From the IMG/VR virus record IMGVR_UViG_3300035698_006348, positions 22,464 to 86,463 of that record: a stretch of 64,000 nt of DNA. One strand, 5' to 3'. Shown here piece by piece: positions 23,554 to 29,873 of this stretch. The notes below the pieces were generated by a model. It worked only from the letters and a program-made list of their open reading frames with translations. It ran no database searches and was not told the DNA's origin. Every line of letters begins with the position of its first letter. Within the stretch, counting starts at the first letter, position 1. This DNA comes from a virus. Made by a program: the position numbers and the translations under genes.

Positions 23554-25431
23554 TTACTTTATCCAAAAATCTTCTATTTTCGAGCTAACCTCTGCTGGAA
23601 TTTTACCAAGAAAAGGTTGCTCTGCTTCTTTCATACTCTTAGCTATAAATGCTTCTGCCTCCTCAGCTATATCTTCTTTTACAAGACAAGATACTTCGTC
23701 ATGAACAGTCAAAATAATTCGTAAATCCTTTCCAAATGGATTATCATAAAAAATATTACAGATAGCAATTTTCATAATATCTGCACCAGTTCCCTGAATA
23801 ACAGTATTGAATGCTTGTCTGCGTAAACTACTTATATGCTTATCCCTCTCTTTATACCCATCAACTCCAGGAAAAAATGTTTTCTTTGGAAGGTATCTAC
23901 GTCTTCCAAGAAGTGTAGAAGTATATCCTATCTCTACTGCTTTGTCTTCAACAACGTCTTTCACTAAAAATAATGTTGGATGCCCAGCTTTATATTTATT
24001 TAGGTAATCTCTAGCCAATTGAACACTAAAGCCAAAATTATGTGCTAGACCATATTCTGTAGAACCATAAATCAAAGCAAAATTATAACCCTTAGCAATC
24101 GTTCTCTGTTCTTTTGTTACTTCCTCATATGGAGTTTCAAATATCAAACTAGCAGAGGTTGTATGTAAATCAAGATTATTTACGTAAGCAAATATCATGA
24201 TTGCTTCTTTTGTAAAATTAGCTGTTATCCGTAGCTCTTGTTGAGAATAATCAATAGTAATTATTTTATATCCTTTTGGTGCTCTAAAACAAGAACGATA
24301 ACTTATATCTGCTGGAATATTTTGTAAGTTTGGATTAGACGAACTGAATCTTCCAGTATGAGCGATTAGCTGATTAAAATTGGCATGTAAATTTCCTGTA
24401 GAGGGCTCAATATTCTCAATAAACTCTTCTCCATAAGTGGAGACAAGTTTTGCAAATTCTCTGTATTGTAGTAAATGCCCTATAAACTTATTCCCTTCTC
24501 TGAATGGTTTTAGATACTTTGCTCCAGTAGACTTTAACAATAAGCCAGTATCAGCTAATGCCAACTTTATTTGAACGTGAGACCCTGGATTGAAAGCATA
24601 TTTGAAATAAGACCTAATTGCCTCTGGCTTAGTAATATTTACTAAAACCTCTCTTGCTTTTTTCGTCTTTGCTCCAGCAATCTTATATCTATCTGCTACT
24701 TGTAAAGCAGAATCAAAGTTTTCTAATTGTAGCATGTCAGTTAGAGATTCAAGAGCTAATTCTTTTTGTTCAATTGCTTGTGGCTCAGCTTTTTCTAATA
24801 AAGCTAACCAAGCTTCTTTATCAAATGGAACACCTTTTATTTCCATATCAACAACTACAGGTAGTAATCTCATTTCTAAGTCCATTACTTGACCAAATTG
24901 TGCAATAAGCTCACTCTGAATCTCATAAATCTCTGTAGTGTATTTTACATCAAGAGCGGAGTATTGTAATTGATCTGAAGTTAATTCAGTCAATTCTCCA
25001 AGCTCATAAAATTCTTTTCTAACAGACTTATCTATTTCTACACCTAAGTATTTTAAATATAAATCTCCCATAGAATAAAATCGTTTTGAATCTTCGGCAC
25101 CATTTCTTAAAATGGTTTCTGCATACATTGTACAGTATAATTTTTTTAGAAGTATACCAGTCTTAGCAAAGATTACAGAGACATCAAATTTTATATTGTG
25201 CCCTATAACAAATTTATTTTCTATAAGAGCGATAAGATAATTAATATTTTTAAATTTTAAACAATCGAAAACAAATATTTTATCTCCAATTCCTATTTGT
25301 ATAACATACAACTTACAAGTAATAGGATTTAATGAGCTAGTTTCCACATCAAGAACAACCTTACTATACTTACAGCAGTAATCAATAAAAGTCCCCATTT
25401 GAATAACATCTGTAATTTCTATAAATTCCAT
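23554..25431 (-). CDS. polA: DNA polymerase I family polymerase with 3'-5' exonuclease
   Basis: 625 residues. Exonuclease domain at the N-terminus: VVLDVETSS (DxE), VIGHNIKFD (NxxxFD) and YSALDVKYT (YxxxD), so proofreading seems intact. Polymerase domain: IDYSQQELR (motif A), RTIAKGYNFALIYGS (motif B) and LTVHDEV (motif C). No 5'-3' exonuclease domain, as usual in phage enzymes. ATG 25431 is chosen because AAAGGAG lies just before it; a start five codons upstream overlaps that site. First gene of the leftward operon, driven by the promoter at 25467-25495. Confidence 0.96.
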   Translation of the reverse strand: MEFIEITDVIQMGTFIDYCCKYSKVVLDVETSSLNPITCKLYVIQIGIGDKIFVFDCLKFKNINYLIALIENKFVIGHNIKFDVSVIFAKTGILLKKLYCTMYAETILRNGAEDSKRFYSMGDLYLKYLGVEIDKSVRKEFYELGELTELTSDQLQYSALDVKYTTEIYEIQSELIAQFGQVMDLEMRLLPVVVDMEIKGVPFDKEAWLALLEKAEPQAIEQKELALESLTDMLQLENFDSALQVADRYKIAGAKTKKAREVLVNITKPEAIRSYFKYAFNPGSHVQIKLALADTGLLLKSTGAKYLKPFREGNKFIGHLLQYREFAKLVSTYGEEFIENIEPSTGNLHANFNQLIAHTGRFSSSNPNLQNIPADISYRSCFRAPKGYKIITIDYSQQELRITANFTKEAIMIFAYVNNLDLHTTSASLIFETPYEEVTKEQRTIAKGYNFALIYGSTEYGLAHNFGFSVQLARDYLNKYKAGHPTLFLVKDVVEDKAVEIGYTSTLLGRRRYLPKKTFFPGVDGYKERDKHISSLRRQAFNTVIQGTGADIMKIAICNIFYDNPFGKDLRIILTVHDEVSCLVKEDIAEEAEAFIAKSMKEAEQPFLGKIPAEVSSKIEDFWIK

Positions 25432-25466
25432 ATACTCTCCTTTCACTGTTTGTTATTGTGTACATA

Positions 25467-25495
25467 ATTATAACATACTTTTACTAAAAAGTCAA
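25467..25495 (-). promoter_or_regulatory. Leftward promoter PL1 for the polA operon
   Basis: On the minus strand TTGACT (25490-25495), exactly 17 bp, TATAAT (25467-25472), and a leader of about 30 bases to the polA ribosome binding site. Near-consensus for the main bacterial sigma factor. Confidence 0.88.
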
Positions 25496-25532
25496 GGTTT
25501 ATTAGAAAACTCTAATGTTAGGTAATAACTTA

Positions 25533-25561
25533 TTGACAAATTGATAAAAATATGGTATAAT
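25533..25561 (+). promoter_or_regulatory. Rightward promoter PR1
   Basis: Perfect consensus: TTGACA (25533-25538), 17-bp spacer, TATAAT (25556-25561). It points toward the rightward genes but the next ORF starts almost 300 bp on; transcription would pass through the second promoter pair. Between PL1 and PR1 lies ATTAGA-AAAC-TCTAAT (25501-25516), a possible operator. Confidence 0.88.
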
Positions 25562-25644
25562 CTATAAGTACTAACAAACAATAACTAATTAAAGATTAAA
25601 GATAAGTAATAGCAGAAAATGTTTTTAATCTAATCACTGTATAT

Positions 25645-25673
25645 ATTATAACACACTTCTTCTAAAAAGTCAA
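25645..25673 (-). promoter_or_regulatory. Leftward promoter PL2
   Basis: On the minus strand TTGACT (25668-25673), 17-bp spacer, TATAAT (25645-25650). Same spacing and -35 as PL1. Transcripts would run through the PR1/PL1 region toward polA. Confidence 0.8.
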
Positions 25674-25721
25674 GGGTTAATGCAGTTACATTAGAAAACT
25701 CTCATAAATCTACTTGTACCC

Positions 25722-25750
25722 TTGACAAATATTGAAAAGTGTGTTATAAT
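25722..25750 (+). promoter_or_regulatory. Rightward promoter PR2
   Basis: Perfect consensus: TTGACA (25722-25727), 17-bp spacer, TATAAT (25745-25750). It drives the small zinc-protein genes from 25853 onwards after a leader of about 90 bases. Confidence 0.9.
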
Positions 25751-25824
25751 AGTACTATAAGTAATTAAGTACTTAAACATTAAATACTTAAAGATTAACC
25801 ATTAAAAGAAAGTAACTAAGTAAT

Positions 25825-25841
25825 TGCGGAAAAAATCCGCA
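25825..25841 (+). other. Hairpin in the leader of the first rightward gene
   Basis: TGCGGA, five A, TCCGCA: a 6-bp stem ending a few bases before the GGAG ribosome binding site of the gene at 25853. It may stabilise the 5' end of the transcript or influence initiation. Confidence 0.5.
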
Positions 25842-25852
25842 TGGAGAAAATA

Positions 25853-26065
25853 ATGTCTAAATATAAATGTTCCATCTGTCATAAAGAATTTACAAATGTT
25901 TTGATGGCAGATAGTTGTGAAAAGAGTCATGATATTATGTATGTTCCATTAACAAAGGCAGATATTCTTCGCTTAATTCAGTTTATTATAACAAAAGATG
26001 AGAAATTACTAACTGAATCATTGGTAACAACTTTACAGAAATATTCATCTACTCTGAATAAATAA
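25853..26065 (+). CDS. Small zinc-finger protein
   Basis: 70 residues, started at the second ATG (25853), which has GGAG at ideal distance; an ATG at 25841 overlaps the hairpin. YKCSICHKEFTNVLMADSC at the N-terminus plus a following His gives a C2H2-like zinc site. The rest is helical and ends basic. First gene of the early rightward transcript, hence perhaps a host-takeover or regulatory protein; this is inference from position. Confidence 0.68.
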   Translation: MSKYKCSICHKEFTNVLMADSCEKSHDIMYVPLTKADILRLIQFIITKDEKLLTESLVTTLQKYSSTLNK

Positions 26066-26106
26066 TAGCCACCATATAGCGTGCACTATAAAAAGAGGTA
26101 ATCCAT

Positions 26107-26322
26107 GTGAAAGTTATATGTCCTATTTGTGATAAAGAGATACTAAAGACTGATTCTAAGCAGATTGTAGCTATTGATCGTCCAGATAAGATGAATATAT
26201 TCTGCCACCTATCATGTATAAATAATACAAATTTGGAGGAATATCTAAAAGATAATAAAAACTATACTAAATTCCTTTCTATACATACTGCTAGGAAAAT
26301 AAAAATAAATATGAAAAAATAG
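26107..26322 (+). CDS. Small zinc-ribbon protein
   Basis: 71 residues, starting with GTG at 26107 after an AGAGG site. KVICPICDKEI at the N-terminus and FCHLSC near residue 33 provide a Cys/His zinc ribbon; the C-terminus is strongly basic (ARKIKINMKK), suggesting nucleic acid contact. No known family. Confidence 0.65.
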   Translation: MKVICPICDKEILKTDSKQIVAIDRPDKMNIFCHLSCINNTNLEEYLKDNKNYTKFLSIHTARKIKINMKK

Positions 26323-26328
26323 TAATAT

Positions 26329-26358
26329 TTGACAAAATGTGCACTTTCATGGTATAAT
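26329..26358 (+). promoter_or_regulatory. Rightward promoter before the free zinc-ribbon ORFs and tRNAs
   Basis: TTGACA (26329-26334), 18-bp spacer, TATAAT (26353-26358), about 10 bases before the ribosome binding site of the ORF at 26379. It can also serve the three tRNAs and the non-coding region downstream. Confidence 0.82.
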
Positions 26359-26378
26359 TAAGATAGTGGAGAAAATAA

Positions 26379-26507
26379 ATGACAGAAAAAGATGAGGTTG
26401 AAGAGGTAGAGGAAGAATGTTGCCCTGAATGTGGATCCCCATACTATGTAAAAAATGGTAGATGCTCAACATGTTTATCTTGTGGATTTTCTCTATGTGG
26501 TATTTAA
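26379..26507 (+). CDS. Free-standing zinc ribbon resembling the class II RNR C-terminus
   Basis: 42 residues with GGAG seven bases before the ATG. After an acidic N-terminus comes CCPECGS, eight to ten residues later GRCSTC and then LSCGFSLCGI. The pattern CPxCG, then G-x-C-x-x-C-x-x-CGxSxC at the very end of the protein is the signature of the C-terminal zinc ribbon/redox tail of class II ribonucleotide reductases. The phage reductase at 5587-7890 lacks exactly this tail. The small protein may act in trans to re-reduce the enzyme; alternatively it is an unrelated small zinc ribbon. The gene has its own consensus promoter. Confidence 0.7.
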   Translation: MTEKDEVEEVEEECCPECGSPYYVKNGRCSTCLSCGFSLCGI

Positions 26508-26608
26508 AACTATACCGTTTACTTTCATTTGACCAAACTTGTAGAGCTTGTGGATCAATTATTACTGGGCATAGAAAATACTGTCCTGTTTGTGGGGCAA
26601 GAATCTAA
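26495..26608 (+). CDS. 37-residue zinc-ribbon protein
   Basis: ORF overlapping the previous gene by 13 bp. Carries CRACGS and KYCPVCGARI, two CxxCG knuckles about 12 residues apart: a complete rubredoxin-like zinc ribbon. The start has only a weak upstream GGA, so translation is probably coupled to the preceding ORF. It ends seven bases before the tRNA-Pro. Confidence 0.6.
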   Translation: MWYLKLYRLLSFDQTCRACGSIITGHRKYCPVCGARI

Positions 26609-26614
26609 TATTAT

Positions 26615-26687
26615 AGGGGCATATTTCAATTGGCAGAATACTTGCCTTGGACGCAAGTGGTTGGGGATTCAAATTCCTCTGCCCCTA
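26615..26687 (+). tRNA. tRNA-Pro (anticodon TGG)
   Basis: 73 nt. Acceptor AGGGGCA pairs with TGCCCCT, anticodon stem CTTGC/GCAAG with loop CTTGGAC giving TGG, T arm GGGGA-TTCAAAT-TCCTC. The D stem has one T-T mismatch. CCA is not encoded. An open frame across this area on the + strand is a shadow of the tRNA. Confidence 0.92.
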
Positions 26688-26757
26688 CTAGATGCAATAG
26701 TTCCTAAAAGCTATAGCTCCCTTTGTAAAGAGTGACAGCCTGGAGAGACAGGCATAT

Positions 26758-26831
26758 GGACAGGTAGCTCAATTAGGTAGAGCACTAATCTCCAAAATTA
26801 GTGGTTCTGGGTTCGATTCCCAGCCTGTGCC
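26758..26831 (+). tRNA. tRNA-Trp (anticodon CCA)
   Basis: 74 nt. D arm GCTC/GAGC, anticodon stem CTAAT/ATTAG with loop CTCCAAA giving CCA, T arm CTGGG-TTCGATT-CCCAG. The acceptor GGACAGG pairs with CCTGTGC except for one G-G mismatch at the second pair. A small hairpin (GCCTG/CAGGC) lies just upstream. CCA end not encoded. Confidence 0.9.
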
Positions 26832-26840
26832 GCTAGACAT

Positions 26841-26913
26841 TCCTAGATAGCTCAATTGGTAGAGCGAGCGGCTGTTAACCGCTAGGTTAGTGGTTCGATT
26901 CCACTTCTGGGAG
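26841..26913 (+). tRNA. tRNA-Asn (anticodon GTT)
   Basis: 73 nt. Acceptor TCCTAGA with TCTGGGA, D arm GCTC/GAGC, anticodon stem AGCGG/CCGCT with loop CTGTTAA giving GTT, T arm AGTGG-TTCGATT-CCACT. Nine bases after the tRNA-Trp. CCA end not encoded. Confidence 0.95.
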
Positions 26914-27387
26914 CCTTATCTGTATGATCAAAACCTCGGCCAGAAGCAGTACTGGTCTATACGTAAGTTCTGCGTATAATCAAAAATGCACGGGCAGTAT
27001 ATGGAAGGTCTGCCTCTGTACAGATATAATACTGTAATACACTTATGGATCATGCGTTCTTTAACGCTTCTTTTCTGTGACAAATCTCGTATATAGAAAA
27101 ATACACAGATGCATAATACAGATCATGGAGTATATTACAGTAATTCATGCTAACAACATGGCAAAACAGCCTTATGAGTTACTATGTAAGGTGAGGTTAA
27201 TCAGCAGACCTAAAGATTCGCAGACGTGCGGAAGCTGAGAAAGTTTGGGTAAGGTATCACATTTGGGTCTAGATTTAGTCTCTGCGTGAGCTTCACTAAA
27301 TGTGATACTCATTCCCAATTAAGTCCATGTTTTTCATGGCAATCCTCCCTGATCTCCAGTCTAATACTGGTGGGAGGAGACTGGTAG
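26914..27387 (+). ncRNA. Large structured non-coding RNA candidate next to tRNAs
   Basis: About 470 nt without a plausible ORF but dense in perfect helices: TATACG/CGTATA (26958-26963 with 26973-26978), GGCAG/CTGCC near 26993 and 27010, a 10-bp long-range helix TACTGTAATA (27030-27039) with 27133-27142, GCGTT/AACGC near 27055, CCTTA/TAAGG near 27170, an 11-bp helix GTATCACATTT (27254-27264) with 27298-27308 flanked by TTGGG/CCCAA, CCATG/CATGG (27325-27339), and a nested CCTCCC/GGGAGG with CCAGT/ACTGG (27344-27377). With the pseudoknots the region is about 570 nt. Its size and place right after phage tRNAs recall the GOLLD and ROOL RNAs. Family membership is not proven. Confidence 0.68.
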
Positions 27388-27480
27388 TCAAATATTTGTT
27401 GTTACTCGATATACAACTAAAATAAGATCAAGTTCTAAATGTTTGTTGCTACTTGGTATGCAACTGAAAAAAGGCCAAGT
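27388..27480 (+). ncRNA. Two tandem H-type pseudoknots (paralogous units)
   Basis: Two units of 46 and 47 nt with identical geometry. Unit 1: stem 1 GTTGT (27398-27402) with ACAAC (27413-27417); stem 2 ACTCGAT (27404-27410, inside the stem 1 loop) with ATCAAGT (27427-27433); loops of 1, 2 and 9 nt, the last A-rich. Unit 2: GTTGC (27445-27449) with GCAAC (27460-27464); ACTTGGT (27451-27457) with GCCAAGT (27474-27480); same loop lengths. Between units a T-A pair becomes C-G in stem 1 and an A-T pair becomes G-C in stem 2, so base pairing is conserved while sequence changes. The second unit ends 10-15 bases before the AAAGGAG of the gene at 27505. Confidence 0.78.
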
Positions 27481-27504
27481 TCAAATATGTAAAGGAGCTT
27501 TATA

Positions 27505-27957
27505 ATGGATAACGGAAATAATTCTTTTTTTAGTGAGGTTATAAATTTTGGTGAGCTTAGAGATGAAAATGGTAAACTAGTGTACTCATGGCCATACTCT
27601 AAGCGTTGCCCAGATTGTGGGGAAGAAGCAATGGTTGGAGATAAGTGCACCGCTTGTGGAATTGATAACTATCAGGAGAAATGTCCTAAATGTAGTAAAT
27701 GGGTAAACAATAGGCAAATAAAGGAGTTTGGACATTGCACATTCTGTGAAAGGGATATTATTCATAAAAAAAGTAGGGCTACTGCTATTGCATTAGAAAA
27801 AATTAGGATTGATACACTTATAGAGGATGTTAAATTACTTTCTACACGTGATTTAGTTGAATCATTAGATTTAAGTTTAGATTATATAGACCCAGCTAGT
27901 TTAGTGTTTTTAAATGAGCTAAAGGAAAGGATAAAAGGAGGAAATATTGGCAGATAA
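27505..27957 (+). CDS. Zinc-ribbon protein
   Basis: 150 residues with AAAGGAG before the ATG. Four CxxC knuckles are visible: RCPDCGEE, KCTACGID, KCPKCSKW and HCTFCERD, i.e. two zinc ribbons, followed by a helical C-terminal half. The mRNA leader contains the tandem pseudoknots, which might control its translation. No known family; its position just before virion genes could mean a late regulator or packaging factor. Confidence 0.7.
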   Translation: MDNGNNSFFSEVINFGELRDENGKLVYSWPYSKRCPDCGEEAMVGDKCTACGIDNYQEKCPKCSKWVNNRQIKEFGHCTFCERDIIHKKSRATAIALEKIRIDTLIEDVKLLSTRDLVESLDLSLDYIDPASLVFLNELKERIKGGNIGR

Positions 27958-28636
27958 GAGAATTACTATTCCAGACAGTAGAAAGCTTAGAAATCTTAGG
28001 CAATACAAAGATATGTCTGAAGATGAATTTAATGCAGTTATGGAAAAGAAACAGAAGAAAGTGTCTGTAAATAATTCGATGGAATCTCGTATTGAGGATA
28101 AAATCAATACCCTAGCTGTAGACTATGATTTAGACGACCTAAATGCCAATGATATTATGATGCTTAGGGCTTTAGTACAAGCACTTATAAGTCTGGAAGA
28201 TTATGAGATAGAAATTTATAAACTTAGGGGAGAAGGAATTAATATTGGTAATATTGCTGTACTAGAAAAATTATCTAGGGTTTCTTCTGATTTACGTGCA
28301 GATATTAGCAAGTTTCAAACAGATTTAAATATAACAAGAAAATATAGAGCTTCCGATAAAGCAGAGTCAGTTGTAAAGGAATTAGAAACTCTAACGAAAA
28401 AAGCAAGAAAATTCTATAAAGAAAAAATGTCTTATGTTTTATGTCCAGAATGTAATATGTTACTTGCAACAATCTGGGTACACTATCCAGAAGTAAATAA
28501 TAAACTAACCTTTATCTGTAATAGATTACTTGATGAGGATGGTAATAGATGTGGACATAAATTTTCTGTTACTACTAAAGAACTAATGGAAAAACATGGT
28601 GTGAATGTTGACCATTTTCCAGAGAGTATGAAATGA
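27947..28636 (+). CDS. Hypothetical protein, possible small terminase-like
   Basis: 229 residues starting at TTG (27947) with a very strong AAAAGGAGG; it overlaps the previous gene by 11 bp. Mostly helical with a charged N-terminus (TIPDSRKLRNLRQYKD), a long helical middle, and a C-terminal zinc site (LCPECNMLL ... FICNR ... GNRCGHKF). It lies upstream of the large terminase, separated by the glycan island. Helical oligomeric small terminases look similar, but there is no clear helix-turn-helix, so this is only a suggestion. Confidence 0.5.
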   Translation: MADKRITIPDSRKLRNLRQYKDMSEDEFNAVMEKKQKKVSVNNSMESRIEDKINTLAVDYDLDDLNANDIMMLRALVQALISLEDYEIEIYKLRGEGINIGNIAVLEKLSRVSSDLRADISKFQTDLNITRKYRASDKAESVVKELETLTKKARKFYKEKMSYVLCPECNMLLATIWVHYPEVNNKLTFICNRLLDEDGNRCGHKFSVTTKELMEKHGVNVDHFPESMK

Positions 28637-28893
28637 GTGATTTTATCTTTTTACATATAGGGTATTTTTTCTTTGGAATGATTATTGGTATAGTCCTGGC
28701 CTCTTTAAAAAATAAACAAAGTAGGCATTATGTAGTTAGACCGAAGAAACCAAATAAGCCTCCTAAAGTTCCAGCATATCCACAAGTAGGTAAAAATTGG
28801 ATATTTTTTAATCCGACTGGTTCCTATGATGATGATCCATTTGTAGTGCAAGATAAAAGTATAAAGAGGTATAAAATTGGAAAAGGAAAATAA
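28633..28893 (+). CDS. Small membrane-anchored protein
   Basis: 86 residues. One N-terminal membrane segment (FLHIGYFFFGMIIGIVLASL, about 5-24), then a basic proline-rich stretch (RPKKPNKPPKVPAYP) and a soluble tail. ATGA overlap with the upstream gene. Could be an inner-membrane anchored peptide or a minor virion protein; no family recognised. Confidence 0.62.
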   Translation: MSDFIFLHIGYFFFGMIIGIVLASLKNKQSRHYVVRPKKPNKPPKVPAYPQVGKNWIFFNPTGSYDDDPFVVQDKSIKRYKIGKGK

Positions 28894-29860
28894 AACAGCA
28901 GTAATTACTGGTGTTTATGGGCAAGATGGTAGTTACTTAGCAGAGTATCTTCTATCACTCAACTACACAGTATATGGAGTATCTAGACCAAAACATACTG
29001 GATACATTCCAGAGTATATGTATAAAATATTGGAGCATGAGAATTTTAAAAGTGTATCAATTGATGTAATTGATGCTGGGGCTGTATTTGGAATTGTAAA
29101 TCAGATAAAACCTGATGAGTATTATAATTTGGCTGCTATCTCATTTATTCCTATTTCTTGGGATAATCCATCCTTAGTTTTGAATATAAATACAATTGGC
29201 ACACTAAATGCTTTAGAGGCAATAAGAACTTGTTCACCAAATACTAAGTTCTATCAAGCTAGTTCTAGTGAGATGTTTGGAAACTCTAGAGATGTTCCAC
29301 AACATGAAAATACACCAATGAATCCAGAAAGTCCTTATGCAATTTCAAAGGTAACTGGACATAATTATACAAATAACTATAAAGATAGTTATGGAATCTT
29401 TGCTGTATCTGGATTAGCATTTAATCATGAGTCTCCACGTAGACGGAAGGAGTTTGTTACTAGAAAGATTACAAATGCTGTGGTTAGAATAAAAGCTGGT
29501 TTACAAGATAAATTATTTTTAGGGAATATTTCTGCTAAACGTGATTGGGGTTTTTCAGGGGATTACGTAAAAGCAATGTGGCTTATGCTACAAAATAGTG
29601 AGCCAACAGATTTTGTGATTGGAACAGGTATTGATTATTCTGTCGAAGATTTCTGTAAAGAAGCCTTTAGCTATGTAAATTTAGACTATACTAAATATGT
29701 AGAAATTGACGAAAAGTATATTAGACCTGTAGATGTTCAACGATTGTTGGCAGACCCCTCTATGATTGAACAACGATTGAATTGGGTGTCTATTATTGGC
29801 TTTAGTGATCTTGTTTCTATGATGATGGAGCACGATAAAAGTTTAGTAGGGTTACATTAG
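28877..29860 (+). CDS. gmd: GDP-mannose 4,6-dehydratase
   Basis: 327 residues, starting with TTG at 28877 (AGAGG upstream). Converts GDP-mannose to GDP-4-keto-6-deoxymannose. Short-chain dehydrogenase signature: ITGVYGQDGSYLAEYL (cofactor loop), YNLAAISF, ASSSEMFGN, the catalytic SPYAISK (YxxxK) and the GMD hallmark FNHESPRRRKEFVTRKIT. Slightly shorter than typical (about 345-370). First enzyme of the sugar island; with the aminotransferase at 32814 it could give GDP-perosamine. Confidence 0.93.
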   Translation: MEKENKTAVITGVYGQDGSYLAEYLLSLNYTVYGVSRPKHTGYIPEYMYKILEHENFKSVSIDVIDAGAVFGIVNQIKPDEYYNLAAISFIPISWDNPSLVLNINTIGTLNALEAIRTCSPNTKFYQASSSEMFGNSRDVPQHENTPMNPESPYAISKVTGHNYTNNYKDSYGIFAVSGLAFNHESPRRRKEFVTRKITNAVVRIKAGLQDKLFLGNISAKRDWGFSGDYVKAMWLMLQNSEPTDFVIGTGIDYSVEDFCKEAFSYVNLDYTKYVEIDEKYIRPVDVQRLLADPSMIEQRLNWVSIIGFSDLVSMMMEHDKSLVGLH

Positions 29861-29873
29861 AAAGGAAAGGATT

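Larger units (their letters stand above)
25466..25750. repeat. Duplicated divergent promoter module
   Basis: Two diverged copies of one layout, about 180 bp apart: leftward TATAAT and TTGACT sites, then CAAGG and a TTAGAAAACTCT element (25501-25512 and its relative at about 25690), then a rightward TTGACA and TATAAT. The leaders downstream are AT-rich with many TTAAA and GATTAAA words. It resembles a tandem duplication of a bidirectional control region. The AT-rich repeats next to the polymerase gene also make it a candidate replication origin, with no direct proof. Apart from these elements the 420-bp gap between polA and the next gene holds no ORF. Confidence 0.7.

Noticed and set aside
26529-26735. 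68-residue open frame across the tRNA-Pro
   Set aside because: It overlaps a well-formed tRNA, has no ribosome binding site, and the zinc-ribbon ORF at 26495-26608 in another frame explains the first part.
26758-26831. Suppressor tRNA or genetic code change
   Set aside because: The anticodon reads as CCA, ordinary Trp; all long genes end at and avoid the three standard stop codons.
26914-27387. Group I self-splicing intron in the tRNA-adjacent region
   Set aside because: No recognisable P/Q/R/S core elements were seen, there is no interrupted gene on the two sides (a complete tRNA on the left, a complete ORF on the right), and no homing nuclease inside.
27388-27480. Known preQ1 or SAM-II riboswitch
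   Set aside because: The small H-type pseudoknots with A-rich loops recall these classes, but the loop and core bases I remember for them are not present; kept as an unassigned element.
26914-27500. tmRNA or RNase P RNA
   Set aside because: No tRNA-like Ala acceptor with tag frame and no conserved RNase P core words were seen, although pseudoknots are present.
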